From Sphingopyxis fribergensis (GTDB lineage Bacteria > Pseudomonadota > Alphaproteobacteria > Sphingomonadales > Sphingomonadaceae), in assembly GCF_000803645.1 (NCBI RefSeq), contig NZ_CP009122.1:4254501-4318500 (forward strand): a DNA stretch of 64,000 bases. The letters are read 5' to 3'. Positions 53,286-61,745 of this stretch are shown here, piece by piece. The notes under the pieces were generated by a model. That model worked only from the letters and a program-made list of their open reading frames with translations, had not been told where the DNA came from and did no database searches. Each line of letters starts with the position of its first letter. The first letter of the stretch is position 1. Both the position numbers and the translations under genes were made by a program.

Positions 53286-53313
53286 GTGGGGTTTCCAACG
53301 ATGGGAAGGTCAA
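53286..53313 (-). promoter_or_regulatory. CueR/MerR-like promoter site F (copA-cueR)
   Basis: Reverse strand: TTGACC (53313-53308), then TTCCCATCGTTGGAAACCCC, with dyad TTCC-N7-GGAA. This is the best match to classical CueR operators and stands directly before copA. Confidence 0.85.
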
Positions 53314-54125
53314 GGGGAAAACTTTCCGAACCGAAGACTTCCCGCACGTATTTCGACCCGCAATTCCTAGGCGACGCCGAACAGTTCTGGGATGCGGCGA
53401 AGCCGCCGAAGCGACGGCGCGGCCCCGCGCGGTTCACACTCTCGTCCCAGCCATCTCGCCTGACCTTTCCGAGGGACGACTGCGGCGGCCGACACGGCCG
53501 CGCCCCATATAATCAGTATATTGGCTGAGCGGACTGGGCAGCTACAGGAAATCACATGATTGCCGGGCAAACTTCCAAGGCCTGATAGCCGGTTCCATTG
53601 CTCGCTCTCCAAAGCCTGAATGCAGGCAGTCCGCTTCCCGCCCCAAAGCCGCCGTTTCACCATTTTGGAAATCACTGACTCCGCGAGCGGAGAATCGGCC
53701 GATGGCTGGCCGGCAGCGCATAGGAGCAAAACCGCGAGAATTGGGTGATTTGGGACCGTCCACATTTAGCCATACAGGGCTGGAAAGCATACATCACTAC
53801 GGATCGGCTCGTTGCCCGGATTTGACATCTGTTTCACATATCGCGGTCCAGAGCGGGGATCGCGATCCCGATCATATGACCTTTCATGCCGCACCGCGCC
53901 CCCAGCATCCGAAGAAAATCGAATATTGTGTGATCAGGGACACAGAGCATGGTCACCGCGGCCTTATCTCCTTGAAACATCCACTATATTGAAGCCGGTG
54001 ATATGAAGCACATCCTCTTGCACCTGATGCCGTCACCGATCGTTTCGGTTCCGTCAGGTACTCAAATAGGCGCGGCAGGCAGGAAGTCGGGACAGCCAGG
54101 CCGCGGATTTGAGCGAGCCGGGGTG
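53314..54125. other. 812-bp region without a recognisable intact gene
   Basis: Several short frames occur on both strands but none shows a domain, a ribosome site or a consistent composition. The DNA becomes AT-richer from about 53750. It separates the copper cluster from the mobile-DNA region and may hold decayed sequence. Confidence 0.4.
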
Positions 54126-54369
54126 ATGGCGGACGGCGTCGGGGCGCGGTGGCGGTTCGCAGTGACATCGCTGATGACCGCAATGACGATGGCGGTCGGT
54201 CAGCCGGTGCTGGCCGATGTTACTGATCAGACCATGCTGGACGCGCTGCCGGAGCGTTTCGGCCCCGATCTTTCCGCACAGTCCTTCGGGGACGAACAAC
54301 GGGCGCTTGCGAGCACCGTGAGCGACTATCTGTCGGGCAGCTATTGTATCGCCGGCCAGCGATCGATCG
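54126..54369 (+). pseudogene. 5' fragment of an exported protein, cut by an insertion sequence
   Basis: The frame opens at 54003; an ATG at 54126 gives a basic start and signal peptide (WRFAVTSLMTAMTMAVGQPVLADV). A mature part follows with LDALPERFGPDLSAQSFGDEQRALASTVSDYLSGSYCIAG. Normal coding ends at 54369, where the terminal repeat of the IS begins; the next residues are IS-encoded. The 3' part is not next to the other end of the IS, so the gene is permanently truncated. Family not recognised. Confidence 0.5.
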
Positions 54370-54408
54370 TGAACCGCCCCGCGATTGCCGGAGGCCATTT
54401 GGTTTGAG

Positions 54409-55314
54409 TTATGCCGCCATCGGGCGTTCGTCCAGCATGGCGTAGTATCGTGCTTCGGCTTCGGCGGGCGGGATGTTGCCGATTGGCTCGAGCAACCGCC
54501 TGTTGTTGAACCAACTCACCCATTCGAGCGTGGCATGTTCGACAGCCTCGAACGACCGCCACGGCCCGCGTCGGTGGATCACCTCGGCTTTGTAGAGTCC
54601 GTTGATCGTTTCGGCCAAAGCGTTGTCGTAGCTGTCGCCAACGCTGCCCACCGAAGGTTCGATCCCGGCTTCGGCGAGACGCTCGGTGTACTTGATCGAG
54701 ACGTACTGGCTACCGCGGTCGGAGTGGTGGATAAGACCGCCATGATGGACGGGCCGCCGATGATGGATCGCCTGCTCCAGGGCATCCAGGACGAACCCGG
54801 CATGCGCGGTCCGGCTCACTCGCCAGCCCACGATATAGCGGGCGAACACGTCGATCACGAAGGCGACGTAGACGAACCCGGTCCAAGTCGCGACGTACGT
54901 AAAGTCCGACACCCACAGCATGTTCGGCGCCGGGGCATGGAACTGCCGGTTGACCTGATCGAGCGGGCAAGGCGCCGCCTTGTCGCTCACCGTCGTCTTC
55001 ACCGGCTTGCCCCGGATCACGCCCTGCAGACCAAGATCGCGCATCAGCCGCTCGACCGTGCATCGGGCGATGTCGAAGCCTTCGCGCTTCATCTGCCGCC
55101 ACACCTTCCTTGCACCATAGACGCCGAAGTTCTCGGAGAACACGCGCAGCACCTCGGGCTTCAGGGCCTGATCGCGCTGGGCACGGGCCGACATTCGCGA
55201 GGGATCGCGCCGCTGCGCGACACGCTCGTGGTAGGTGGATGGGGCGATCGGCAAAACCCTGCAGATCGGCTCGACCCCGTACTCCTCGCGATGCTCGTCG
55301 ATGAACCCGCTCAT
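54409..55314 (-). CDS. IS3-family transposase OrfB (DDE integrase)
   Basis: 301 aa with an HTH_21-like part ([21 protein letters not shown]) and the rve integrase core: first Asp in [31 protein letters not shown], second in [22 protein letters not shown], and Glu in [15 protein letters not shown]. All catalytic residues are present. Its ATG overlaps the OrfA stop (ATGA), the usual place for programmed frameshifting to the OrfAB transposase. Confidence 0.93.
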   Translation of the reverse strand: MSGFIDEHREEYGVEPICRVLPIAPSTYHERVAQRRDPSRMSARAQRDQALKPEVLRVFSENFGVYGARKVWRQMKREGFDIARCTVERLMRDLGLQGVIRGKPVKTTVSDKAAPCPLDQVNRQFHAPAPNMLWVSDFTYVATWTGFVYVAFVIDVFARYIVGWRVSRTAHAGFVLDALEQAIHHRRPVHHGGLIHHSDRGSQYVSIKYTERLAEAGIEPSVGSVGDSYDNALAETINGLYKAEVIHRRGPWRSFEAVEHATLEWVSWFNNRRLLEPIGNIPPAEAEARYYAMLDERPMAA

Positions 55315-55637
55315 CGCTTCAGTGGGCGGTCGAGCTCCGCCTGGGCAAAATAAGCAGACGCCTTGCGCAGGATCTCGTTGGCCTGGCGCAGCTCGCGGTT
55401 CTCGCGTTCCAGCGCCTTGAGCTTGTCAGCCAGCTCGGACGGAACGCCAGCACGCATGCCCTTGTCGACCTCGGACTTCTTCACCCACTCGAGCAGCGTG
55501 TAGGCCGAGCAGCCAATCTTGCCGGCAATCGATGTCACCGCGGCCCAGCGCGAGGGATGATCCTTCTCGCTGTCGAGAACCATCCGCACCGCCCGCTCGC
55601 GAACCTCGGGTGAAAACTTGTTCGTCGTCTTGCTCAT
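55311..55637 (-). CDS. IS3-family transposase OrfA (HTH)
   Basis: 108 aa: an HTH_Tnp_1 domain ([47 protein letters not shown]) followed by a leucine-zipper-like coiled coil ([36 protein letters not shown]). It binds the terminal repeats. Complete. Confidence 0.93.
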   Translation of the reverse strand: MSKTTNKFSPEVRERAVRMVLDSEKDHPSRWAAVTSIAGKIGCSAYTLLEWVKKSEVDKGMRAGVPSELADKLKALERENRELRQANEILRKASAYFAQAELDRPLKR

Positions 55638-55687
55638 AGACCCTTCCTCTCAGGAGTTGGGGCCTCCGGCAATCGCGGGGCGGTTCA

Positions 55688-56499
55688 TGCCGTTCTTCAT
55701 GATGTAACCGAAGTTGATCGGCTTATCCTGGTCGGCCAGATCGAGCTTCAGGTTCAAACTGGCCTTGAGGTCGGCATAGACACCCAGTGGTTCAAGCACC
55801 GACAGGAACGACCGGATCGCGGCCGGCAGGGAAGGATCGCGCTTCGCCATCATGTCCCAGAAGTCCGCCGAGCTGATCGACTGCGGGCCTCTTTGGGCAG
55901 CGGCTGGGATCGGGTGGACGGTCGCCGCCCCATCCTCGACACGGACAATCCCGCGCTCGATCATCACGGTCTTGGCCAGCGTGCTGGGCACCGCGAGAAT
56001 GTCGCCTGCCAAGTTCCGCCATGTGGCAAGCTCGACGAGCGCGAAGGTAAAATGTGCGCCCGCATGGCTCTGTAGTAGATCGCTGAGTGCCTCCGTCTCT
56101 GTCCTGATCCCGTCGCCCAGGACGATGACCAGCATTCTGCCTCGCCGCAGGTTCAGCGAGACCGCGTCGATGAACTCCGCTTCGTCCAGAGCTTCGGGAT
56201 GATCACGGACAAGATCATACAGGCGTCGCTGTGCCTGCTGCCCTCGTGCAACAGCCGTCTCGAATGCCTCGAATTCCATCAGGGTGAGCGCGGCGACATA
56301 GTCCAGCGCCTGCGCCACCACCTCGCGGCGCATCTGGCCGTTCCGCCAGAGCTTGGTCTCGACCAGCACGATGTCGCCGGAAGGCGTAAGATAGAGATTA
56401 TCGATATGGCCGTGGCCAGTCGGCACTTCGCGGGCGGCCGCGATCAGATCGCCGAAACTGTCCGTCGTCAGAACATTCGGCACAACTCGCGGCGTAGAT
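55688..56499 (-). pseudogene. PD-(D/E)XK nuclease-like gene truncated at both ends by IS elements
   Basis: The reverse frame runs from the right-hand IS (about 56499) into the left-hand IS, where the last residues ([11 protein letters not shown]) are IS-encoded. The remaining 260-odd residues contain a nuclease-like start (FGDLIAAAREVPTGHGHIDNLYL, then DIVLVETKLWRN with an E-x-K pair, then RREVVAQALDYVAAL). A second part follows with RRGRMLVIVLGDGIRTETEALSDLL. This resembles restriction-endonuclease-fold hypothetical proteins of genomic islands. The first in-frame start (GTG, 56483) is probably internal. Not expected to be functional. Confidence 0.65.
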
Positions 56500-56532
56500 T
56501 AGCGGAGTGCGGACCTCGTCAGGGGGTTGATG

Positions 56533-57513
56533 TTAGGCGGCGAACTTGCGGTGCTGCAAGCGCCGATGTTCGATGGTCTGTCGCTTGATCCTTTCGCGCA
56601 GTTTGATGATTGCCGGTGCCCTGCCGAAGTAGGCATCGGCGGGCGTCACGTTGCTGAGGCTCTCGTGGTAACGCTGGTGGTTGTAGTGCTCAACGAAGGC
56701 CTCGATCCGGGCCTCGAGGTCGCCGGGCAGGAAGTAGTTTTCCAGCAGGATGCGGTTTTTCAGGGTCTGATGCCAGCGCTCGATCTTGCCCTGGGTCTGC
56801 GGGTGTAGCGGGGCACCGCGCACATGGCTCATCTTCTGGGCCTCGATGTATTCCGCCAGTTCGCCGGCGATGTAGCTGGGGCCATTGTCCGACAGCAGCC
56901 TTGGCTTGTGCAGCACCGTGGCGCTGTCGCAGCCCGATGCGGCCAGTGCCATGTCCAGCGTGTCGGTCACGTCCTCGGCGCGCATGTTGGTGCACAGCTT
57001 CCAGGCGATGATGTAGCGTGAGAAGTCGTCGAGCACGGTCGACAGGTACATCCAGCCCCACCCGATAATCTTGAAGTAGGTGAAGTCGGTCTGCCACATC
57101 TCGTTCGGCCGGGTGGTCTTGGTGTGGAACTGATCGGCGGCCTTGATCACCACATAGGCCGGGCTGGTGATCAGGTCATGGGCCTTCAGAAGGCGGTAAA
57201 CCGTGGCTTCCGACACGAAGTAACGCCTTTCGTCGGTAAAGCGCACCGCCAGCTCCCGTGGGCTCAGCTCGGACTGCTCCAGTGCCAGTTCGATGATCTG
57301 ATCATGGATGTCAGGCGGGATCCGGTTCCACACGCGGCTCGGTGCCGATGGCCGATCTTCCAACGCCTCCGGTCCGCCTTCGAGGAACCGGTCGTACCAG
57401 CGGTAGAACGTCCGGCGTGCGATCCCCAGCTTGTCGAGGGTGAGCTTCGCCGGCAGATGCGACTGCTCGACGATCCGGATGATCTCGAGCTTCTCGGATG
57501 CGGGATATCTCAT
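56533..57513 (-). CDS. IS3-family transposase OrfB
   Basis: 326 aa when started at the ATG (57513) that overlaps the OrfA stop by 4 bp. An N-terminal HTH segment (KLTLDKLGIARRTFYRWYDRFLEGG) precedes the DDE core: WQTDFTYFKIIGWGWMYLS, LLSDNGPSYIAGELAEY and GKIERWHQTLKNR. Catalytic Asp, Asp and Glu are all present. The additional HTH in OrfB differs from the first IS, so the two elements belong to different subgroups. Confidence 0.92.
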   Translation of the reverse strand: MRYPASEKLEIIRIVEQSHLPAKLTLDKLGIARRTFYRWYDRFLEGGPEALEDRPSAPSRVWNRIPPDIHDQIIELALEQSELSPRELAVRFTDERRYFVSEATVYRLLKAHDLITSPAYVVIKAADQFHTKTTRPNEMWQTDFTYFKIIGWGWMYLSTVLDDFSRYIIAWKLCTNMRAEDVTDTLDMALAASGCDSATVLHKPRLLSDNGPSYIAGELAEYIEAQKMSHVRGAPLHPQTQGKIERWHQTLKNRILLENYFLPGDLEARIEAFVEHYNHQRYHESLSNVTPADAYFGRAPAIIKLRERIKRQTIEHRRLQHRKFAA

Positions 57514-57896
57514 TCGTCGTCGCCCCCATCCGCGATCATGCTTTTTTTGAGCAGACGGTTTTCGAGCGTCAGGTCGGCCACGCATTCCTTCAGGGCACGG
57601 GCTTCGCGGCGCAGGTCCTGCACCTCGCCGCTGGTCGCGGCACGAGCCGTGTCACCCGCCAGGCGCCGCTTGCCCGCTTCCATGAACTCCTTCGACCAGG
57701 TGTAATACAGGCTCTGGGCAATGCCTTCCTTGCGGCATAGTTCGGCAATGCTGTCTTCGCCACGCAGCCCATCGAGCACAATGCGGATCTTGTCTTCGGC
57801 CGAAAAATGCCGCCGGGTCTGCCGCCGGATGTCCTTCACCACCCGCTCAGCAGGGGCCTTGGCAGGCGATTTTTTCAAGGAGTGTTGGGGCTTCAT
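57510..57896 (-). CDS. IS3-family transposase OrfA
   Basis: 128 aa from the ATG at 57896 (the frame continues to 57932). A basic N-terminus precedes the HTH (RRHFSAEDKIRIVLDGLRGEDSIAELCRKEGIAQSLYYTWSKEF) and a coiled-coil end (EVQDLRREARALKECVADLTLENRLLKKSM). Complete; expected to be joined to OrfB by frameshift. Confidence 0.92.
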   Translation of the reverse strand: MKPQHSLKKSPAKAPAERVVKDIRRQTRRHFSAEDKIRIVLDGLRGEDSIAELCRKEGIAQSLYYTWSKEFMEAGKRRLAGDTARAATSGEVQDLRREARALKECVADLTLENRLLKKSMIADGGDDE

Positions 57897-57940
57897 CTTC
57901 GTTCCTTCGTCACTACGACGAAGCCCCAACACTCCTTAAT

Positions 57941-58753
57941 TCACAACCTCAAATCTGTGCCATTGGCGCTGACGGGGAACAGACGATTGCGGGCGCCGTT
58001 CGGGGCATCGCCTACGTGTTGCGGGCCTGCGCACCGCCCGATGGCGTGGACTGGCTTACCACGCTCGCACACCGGATGACGAACACCGCGAAGCCGTCAC
58101 GTCCCAAACTGCCGCGCATGGTTCGGATAGGCAGCATCATTCTGCTCTCCGACAGGCTGATGGACATCGGCCTCGAAAAACTGCGGGTCGGCCGCCGCAG
58201 CGGCGCTCCGATCTATCGCGACGGTTTGCTCATCGGCTTGCTCATCCACCGCCCGATGCGTCGCCGCAATCTCACGGACCTGCGGATCGGCCATAACCTG
58301 TTCGTCGATGACTTCGGCATCAGGATCACGATCCCGCGCAAAGAGACCAAGAAGGGGGTTCCCTTCGACGGTTATGTTCCCAAGCGGCTCGAAGAGGCGA
58401 CATTCACCTATCTCGATCGGGTTCGACCTGTCCTGCTCAAGAACGATATTCCTGACGAGGGCTGGCTCTGGGTGGGGCGCCGAGGCAGGCAGGTGACGGC
58501 TGATCAGATCAGCACGCGCGTTACTCGCATCATGCGGGAGCACTTCGGAAGAGACCTCTCGCCGCACCTGTTCCGCGATTGCGCGGCCACCGAAGCTGCC
58601 CTTGAGCGCCCGGAGCTTATCGGCATTACGAAGCATGTGCTCGGCCATATGACGCTGGCTTCGAGCCAGAAATTCTACAATCAGGCGACCAGTTTCACCG
58701 CCTTCTCCCGCCACGCCGACGTAATTCGCAAGCTGCGGGGAGAAGGATCATGA
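57941..58753 (+). pseudogene. Tyrosine recombinase lacking its N-terminus
   Basis: The frame is open back to the IS boundary without a proper start (QICAIGADGEQTIAGAVRGIAYVLRAC just after the IS), so the gene was decapitated by the insertion; the first GTG is at 58016. The catalytic domain remains: the first Arg in RPMRRRNLTDLRIGHN, HLFRD (H-x-x-R), LGHMTLASS and the Tyr in QKFYNQA. The catalytic set looks complete but the arm-binding/core N-terminus is shortened. Its stop overlaps the ATG of the serine recombinase (ATGA), so both belonged to one integration module. Confidence 0.78.
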
Positions 58754-60540
58754 CCCGCGCGGCCATTTACGTCAGAGTATCGACGGCCCGCCAGGCCGAG
58801 CGCGACCTGTCGATTCCCGACCAGATTGCCCAGTGCCGCACATGGTGTCAGCGGCAGGGTGTCGAAGTGGTCCAAATCTTCTCCGAGCCGGGGGCGTCCG
58901 CGCTCGACGAGGATCGGCCGGTTTTTCAGGAGATGATCCACACGGCGAAGCGCACAGACAAACCCTTCGATCTCGTGGTCGTGCATTCACTCAGCCGCTT
59001 TAGCCGGGACTCGCTTCACTCGGAACTCTACATCCGCGAATTGCGGAAGGCCGGGGTGGAACTTGTCTCGATCACTCAGGACGTCGGCCAGGACCCGACC
59101 GGCGAGATGTTCCGCAAGCTGTTGCACATCTTCGACGAGCATCAGAGCCGGGAAACCGCCAAGCACGTCCATCGCGCCATGCTGGAGAATGCCCGACAGG
59201 GCTTCTGGAACGGTTCACGACCGCCTTACGGCTATGGCGTCGAGATCGCTGAGCGGCGAGGCAGCAAGGATAAGAAGGTGCTGGTCGTAAACGACGCCGA
59301 GGCGCGCGTCGTTCGCATGATCTTCGACATGGCCGCAGGTGTGGAAGGCCGGCCCATGGGGGTAAAGGCCATCGCAACATGGCTCAACGAGCGCGGTATC
59401 CTTCGGCGAGGGCGCAGGTTCTCGACCGGAGGTGTCCACGCGATCCTGACGGCGAGCACCTATCATGGACAGCACTACTTCAATCGCACCGACAGCAGGA
59501 ACGACCGTCCCCGTCCTCCTTCCGAATGGATACCGCTCGCCGTTCCGGCGATAATCGAGGAGAAGACCTTCAACGCGGCGCAGGCGCTCCTGCAGAGCCG
59601 CGCGCCCAAGCGGGTGGCGCCGCGCCTGGTCAACACGCCGACGCTGCTCGCCGGGGTGGCCCGATGCGGCAATTGCGGCGCTGCGTTGATCCAGAACACC
59701 GGCAAGGGCGGACAGTATCGCTATTACTGCTGCTCGCGCCGTCTCAAGGAAGGCCCCTTCGGCTGCAAGGGGCTGCGCATGCCGATGGACAAGCTCGACG
59801 GGATCGTGATCGGCGAGGTGACGAAGCGGATACTGCATCCGGATCATCTGAAAGAGCTGCTGGAAAACTATCTGCACACGGCGATCGAACGCGAGGATCG
59901 CAACCGCGATCGGCTGCGGCAGATGCGCCTGGATCACAAGGAAGCCGAAGCAGGCATCGCCCGGCTGCTGGAACTGGTCGAGAAAGGGCTGATGGATGCC
60001 GAGGACGCTTCGATGCGTGAGCGGCTGGTCAATCTGCGGTTCCGGCGCGATGAACTTGCCGAGCAAATATCCGACCTCACCCGTCGCCTCGCCATGGCCG
60101 AGCCGGTGATCACGCCCGCCAAGATCGAGAAGCTGGCGCTGCTCCTGCGCGACAAGCTGCATCACGGCCAGCCTGATCTGCGCCAGGCTTATGCCCGGCT
60201 GCTGCTCAGCGAGGTGTGCGTGAACGACCGGGAAATCCGCATCAGCGGCTCGAAAGCCGTGCTGGCCCGGAGTGCGGCAGCGGGCGTGGCCAAAACCACG
60301 CCCGCAGTTCTCTCTTTTGTTCGAGAATGGTGCACTCGACAGGATTCGAACCTGTGGCCTCCGCCTTCGGGCAGCAGGGGAACAACAAGGAGGAAGGCAA
60401 GGCGAAGTCATGTTCCGCAATCGACGTCCTCGCACCGATGTCGTCTGACAGGGGGCAACTTCGCGCGGCATTGCAAGGGGTCCGTGCAGTTGACTGGACA
60501 CCGCTTGCCGCCGGACTCGATCGTGCCGAGGCTCTGCTGA
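58750..60540 (+). CDS. Large serine recombinase (site-specific integrase)
   Basis: About 596 aa. The N-terminal resolvase domain has the catalytic Ser in AAIYVRVSTARQAERDLS and the SLSRFSRDSLHSE loop. The recombinase domain is NGSRPPYGYGV...GVKAIATWLNERGI. The zinc ribbon is RCGNCGAALIQ with YYCCSRR and GCKG, followed by a coiled coil (about residues 380-440). The natural C-terminus is probably near residue 525; from 60328 the frame reads through a tRNA 3' fragment, then unrelated DNA, to a chance stop. The gene therefore overlaps its own or a neighbour's attachment core. Confidence 0.88.
   Translation: MTRAAIYVRVSTARQAERDLSIPDQIAQCRTWCQRQGVEVVQIFSEPGASALDEDRPVFQEMIHTAKRTDKPFDLVVVHSLSRFSRDSLHSELYIRELRKAGVELVSITQDVGQDPTGEMFRKLLHIFDEHQSRETAKHVHRAMLENARQGFWNGSRPPYGYGVEIAERRGSKDKKVLVVNDAEARVVRMIFDMAAGVEGRPMGVKAIATWLNERGILRRGRRFSTGGVHAILTASTYHGQHYFNRTDSRNDRPRPPSEWIPLAVPAIIEEKTFNAAQALLQSRAPKRVAPRLVNTPTLLAGVARCGNCGAALIQNTGKGGQYRYYCCSRRLKEGPFGCKGLRMPMDKLDGIVIGEVTKRILHPDHLKELLENYLHTAIEREDRNRDRLRQMRLDHKEAEAGIARLLELVEKGLMDAEDASMRERLVNLRFRRDELAEQISDLTRRLAMAEPVITPAKIEKLALLLRDKLHHGQPDLRQAYARLLLSEVCVNDREIRISGSKAVLARSAAAGVAKTTPAVLSFVREWCTRQDSNLWPPPSGSRGTTRRKARRSHVPQSTSSHRCRLTGGNFARHCKGSVQLTGHRLPPDSIVPRLC
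60328..60370 (-). other. tRNA-Arg(CCG) 3' fragment, attachment-site core
   Basis: Reversed, these 43 bases run from the anticodon CCG through GGCGG (anticodon stem), AGGCC (variable loop), ACAGG-TTCGAAT-CCTGT (T arm), CGAGTGC (acceptor strand), A and CCA. The matching 5' half (acceptor, D arm) is absent on the other side, so this is not a tRNA gene. Such 3' fragments are the identity blocks (attL/attR/attP) left by elements that integrate into tRNA genes. It lies inside the 3' end of the serine recombinase frame and marks one island edge. Confidence 0.85.
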
Positions 60541-60650
60541 CGGCCTCCTCAACGCCGAGGGAGCAGATCATCTATGTTGTGTCAGATGGCGAAGAGACCT
60601 GCGGCGGCGATCCCGTGACCTCCGCCCGACGCATCGACAGCGGTCGCGCG
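60408..60650 (+). pseudogene. Fragment of a von Willebrand factor A (VWA) domain gene
   Basis: In frame, about 80 residues read as the second half of a VWA domain: AIDVLAPMSSDRGQLRAALQGV, WTPLAAGLDRAEALL and IIYVVSDGEETCGGDPV. No start, N-terminal MIDAS (DxSxS) part or normal end is present. Composition then becomes noncoding. The following 300 bases (60651-60954) show no gene. Confidence 0.65.
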
Positions 60651-60954
60651 CCGTCGATGCCGCAGGATGGATGGAGATCTGCCCACACCCGTTCCTATAC
60701 GCGTCAGTTCGCCAAGGCCAGGGCCGGACAACCGTGACCCGTTCATTCAGGCACCTCGATCAGCTTAACCTTATGGGCCGTGCGCCGCCGATGGTCGCTG
60801 AAGCGCTCCCCGTTGCGGCTCTCGGTTCGGACACCATTGCGTTTCCAAGGCTTGCAAAGTTTGCAGCCGCTCCGCTGGTTCCGCGACCTTTTTCTTTTGC
60901 AATGCATCGAGGTTGTCATCTTTCTGTCGCAAGCGAGGCGCCGTTCGTTTGTTC

Positions 60955-60982
60955 TTGACTCTCATACATCGTTTTGGATGAT
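60955..60982 (+). promoter_or_regulatory. Candidate promoter of the lasso-peptide cluster
   Basis: TTGACT (60955-60960), 16 bases, then GATGAT (60977-60982), 36 bases before the precursor ATG. The -35 box is good and the -10 box weak. Surrounding DNA is AT-richer than average. Confidence 0.45.
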
Positions 60983-61018
60983 TAACCACGACATCCATCG
61001 CCCAGGGGGGATCAATAC

Positions 61019-61135
61019 ATGACGTTTCTTCGCGCGCTGTTTCAGGCTCTGTTCTGTCATCACGCGGCTGCCGGCGCCGTTCGCGGGGGCAGCGGCCACT
61101 TCAACGAACAATGCCACCCCGGCACCTATAACTGA
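61019..61135 (+). CDS. Lasso peptide precursor with a microcin J25-like ring motif
   Basis: A 38-codon gene preceded by AGGGGGGA about 7 bases upstream of its ATG. The leader (22 aa) is MTFLRALFQALFCHHAAAGAVR. The predicted 16-residue core is GGSGHFNEQCHPGTYN: Gly1 would form the macrolactam with Glu8, and GGxGHxxE equals the ring of microcin J25 (GGAGHVPE). The genes immediately downstream encode the B protease and C cyclase, which strongly supports the call. Oddities: Val rather than the favoured Thr at leader position -2, a short hydrophobic leader, and a core Cys at position 10. Confidence 0.8.
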   Translation: MTFLRALFQALFCHHAAAGAVRGGSGHFNEQCHPGTYN

Positions 61136-61232
61136 ACGGAAAGCGGCCGCTGAAAGCTGGTCGCCTGTCAGGATAGATGACCGCCGCTGCCTGATTTACG
61201 GGCCGCGGTTCGGAAAACTGTACCTGCTCTCT

Positions 61233-61745
61233 GTGGAACGCCTTGGAGACAGGGTGTTTCGCCAGGTGATCGGCTTGTCCGGTCCAGACGACGCAGCACT
61301 CGCCGATCCATCCGACCGCGTTGGCTGGTCGCTTGCGAGCCAGGGCGACGATCTTCGCCCTGGGTCCGGATGGCGGATGCGGTTGGCCTATCACCTCCTT
61401 CATCATTCGCGTCATGGCCTGCCGTTCAGGCTGAGTGCGAAGCTGATCGGGCTGGCAGCGAGCCGTTCAGCAAGCCATCCGCACGGCGGGCAGAACACGG
61501 TAGAAGCGATCGCGCGTGCGGTTGCCGCCACGGAAGATGCCGTCGGATTCTCCGATTGCTATCCTCGCGCCTTGCTTACCGCTTGGCTGGCGCTTGCCGC
61601 GGGCAACTCCTGTGTTCTGGCGATCGGTGTGCTGGCGCCGACGCGAAAGTTGCACGCCTGGTGCACGGTCGCCGGTGTCCTGCCGTTCGAGCCGGTGGCA
61701 GAGCATTATCTTTATCAACCGGCCTGGACCATCACGCTGCCCTGA
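61233..61745 (+). CDS. Lasso peptide B protein (leader-binding and transglutaminase-like protease); start unclear
   Basis: The C-terminal domain is the transglutaminase-like cysteine protease of lasso clusters: Cys in GFSDCYPRALLTAWLAL, His in KLHAWC and a closing FEPVAEHYLYQPAWTI. It cuts the leader off the precursor. The N-terminal leader-recognition (RRE) part reads ESWSPVRIDDRRCLIYGPRFGKLYLLS and is encoded from about 61152, upstream of the first canonical start (GTG, 61233). The frame is open to 61023 but has no ATG, GTG or TTG before 61233. Translation must use a rare start (ATA, ATT or CTG), or a mutation has hit the start. The stop overlaps the C-protein ATG (TGATG). Confidence 0.82.
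   Translation: MERLGDRVFRQVIGLSGPDDAALADPSDRVGWSLASQGDDLRPGSGWRMRLAYHLLHHSRHGLPFRLSAKLIGLAASRSASHPHGGQNTVEAIARAVAATEDAVGFSDCYPRALLTAWLALAAGNSCVLAIGVLAPTRKLHAWCTVAGVLPFEPVAEHYLYQPAWTITLP

Larger units (their letters stand above)
54370..55687 (-). mobile_element. IS3-family insertion sequence (IS51-group-like)
   Basis: A 1318-bp element bounded by inverted repeats beginning TGAACCGCCCCGCGATTGCC (left end at 54370, right end at 55687 in reverse), identical over at least 27 bases. It carries two overlapping transposase frames on the reverse strand. The terminal sequence type is that of the IS51 group. The flanking triplets (TCG on the left, TGC on the right) do not form a target duplication, which suggests IS-mediated deletion or recombination. 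Confidence 0.92.
56499..57940 (-). mobile_element. Second IS3-family insertion sequence (approximate ends)
   Basis: About 1.44 kb with two overlapping reverse-strand transposase frames. Imperfect terminal repeats are visible: ATTAGCGGAGTGCGG on the left (about 56498) and, reversed on the right, ATTAAGGAGTGTTGGGG (about 57942). Exact ends and the target duplication cannot be fixed by eye. It separates the nuclease-like fragment from the decapitated recombinase. Confidence 0.8.

Noticed and set aside
53286..53528. Forward frame of 80 codons upstream of copA
   Set aside because: Its start lies in the CueR-like operator, the product has no recognisable feature, and there is no ribosome site.
60328..60370. 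A complete tRNA-Arg gene on the reverse strand
   Set aside because: Only the part from the anticodon to CCA is present; the sequence on the 5' side does not pair with the acceptor strand or form a D arm.
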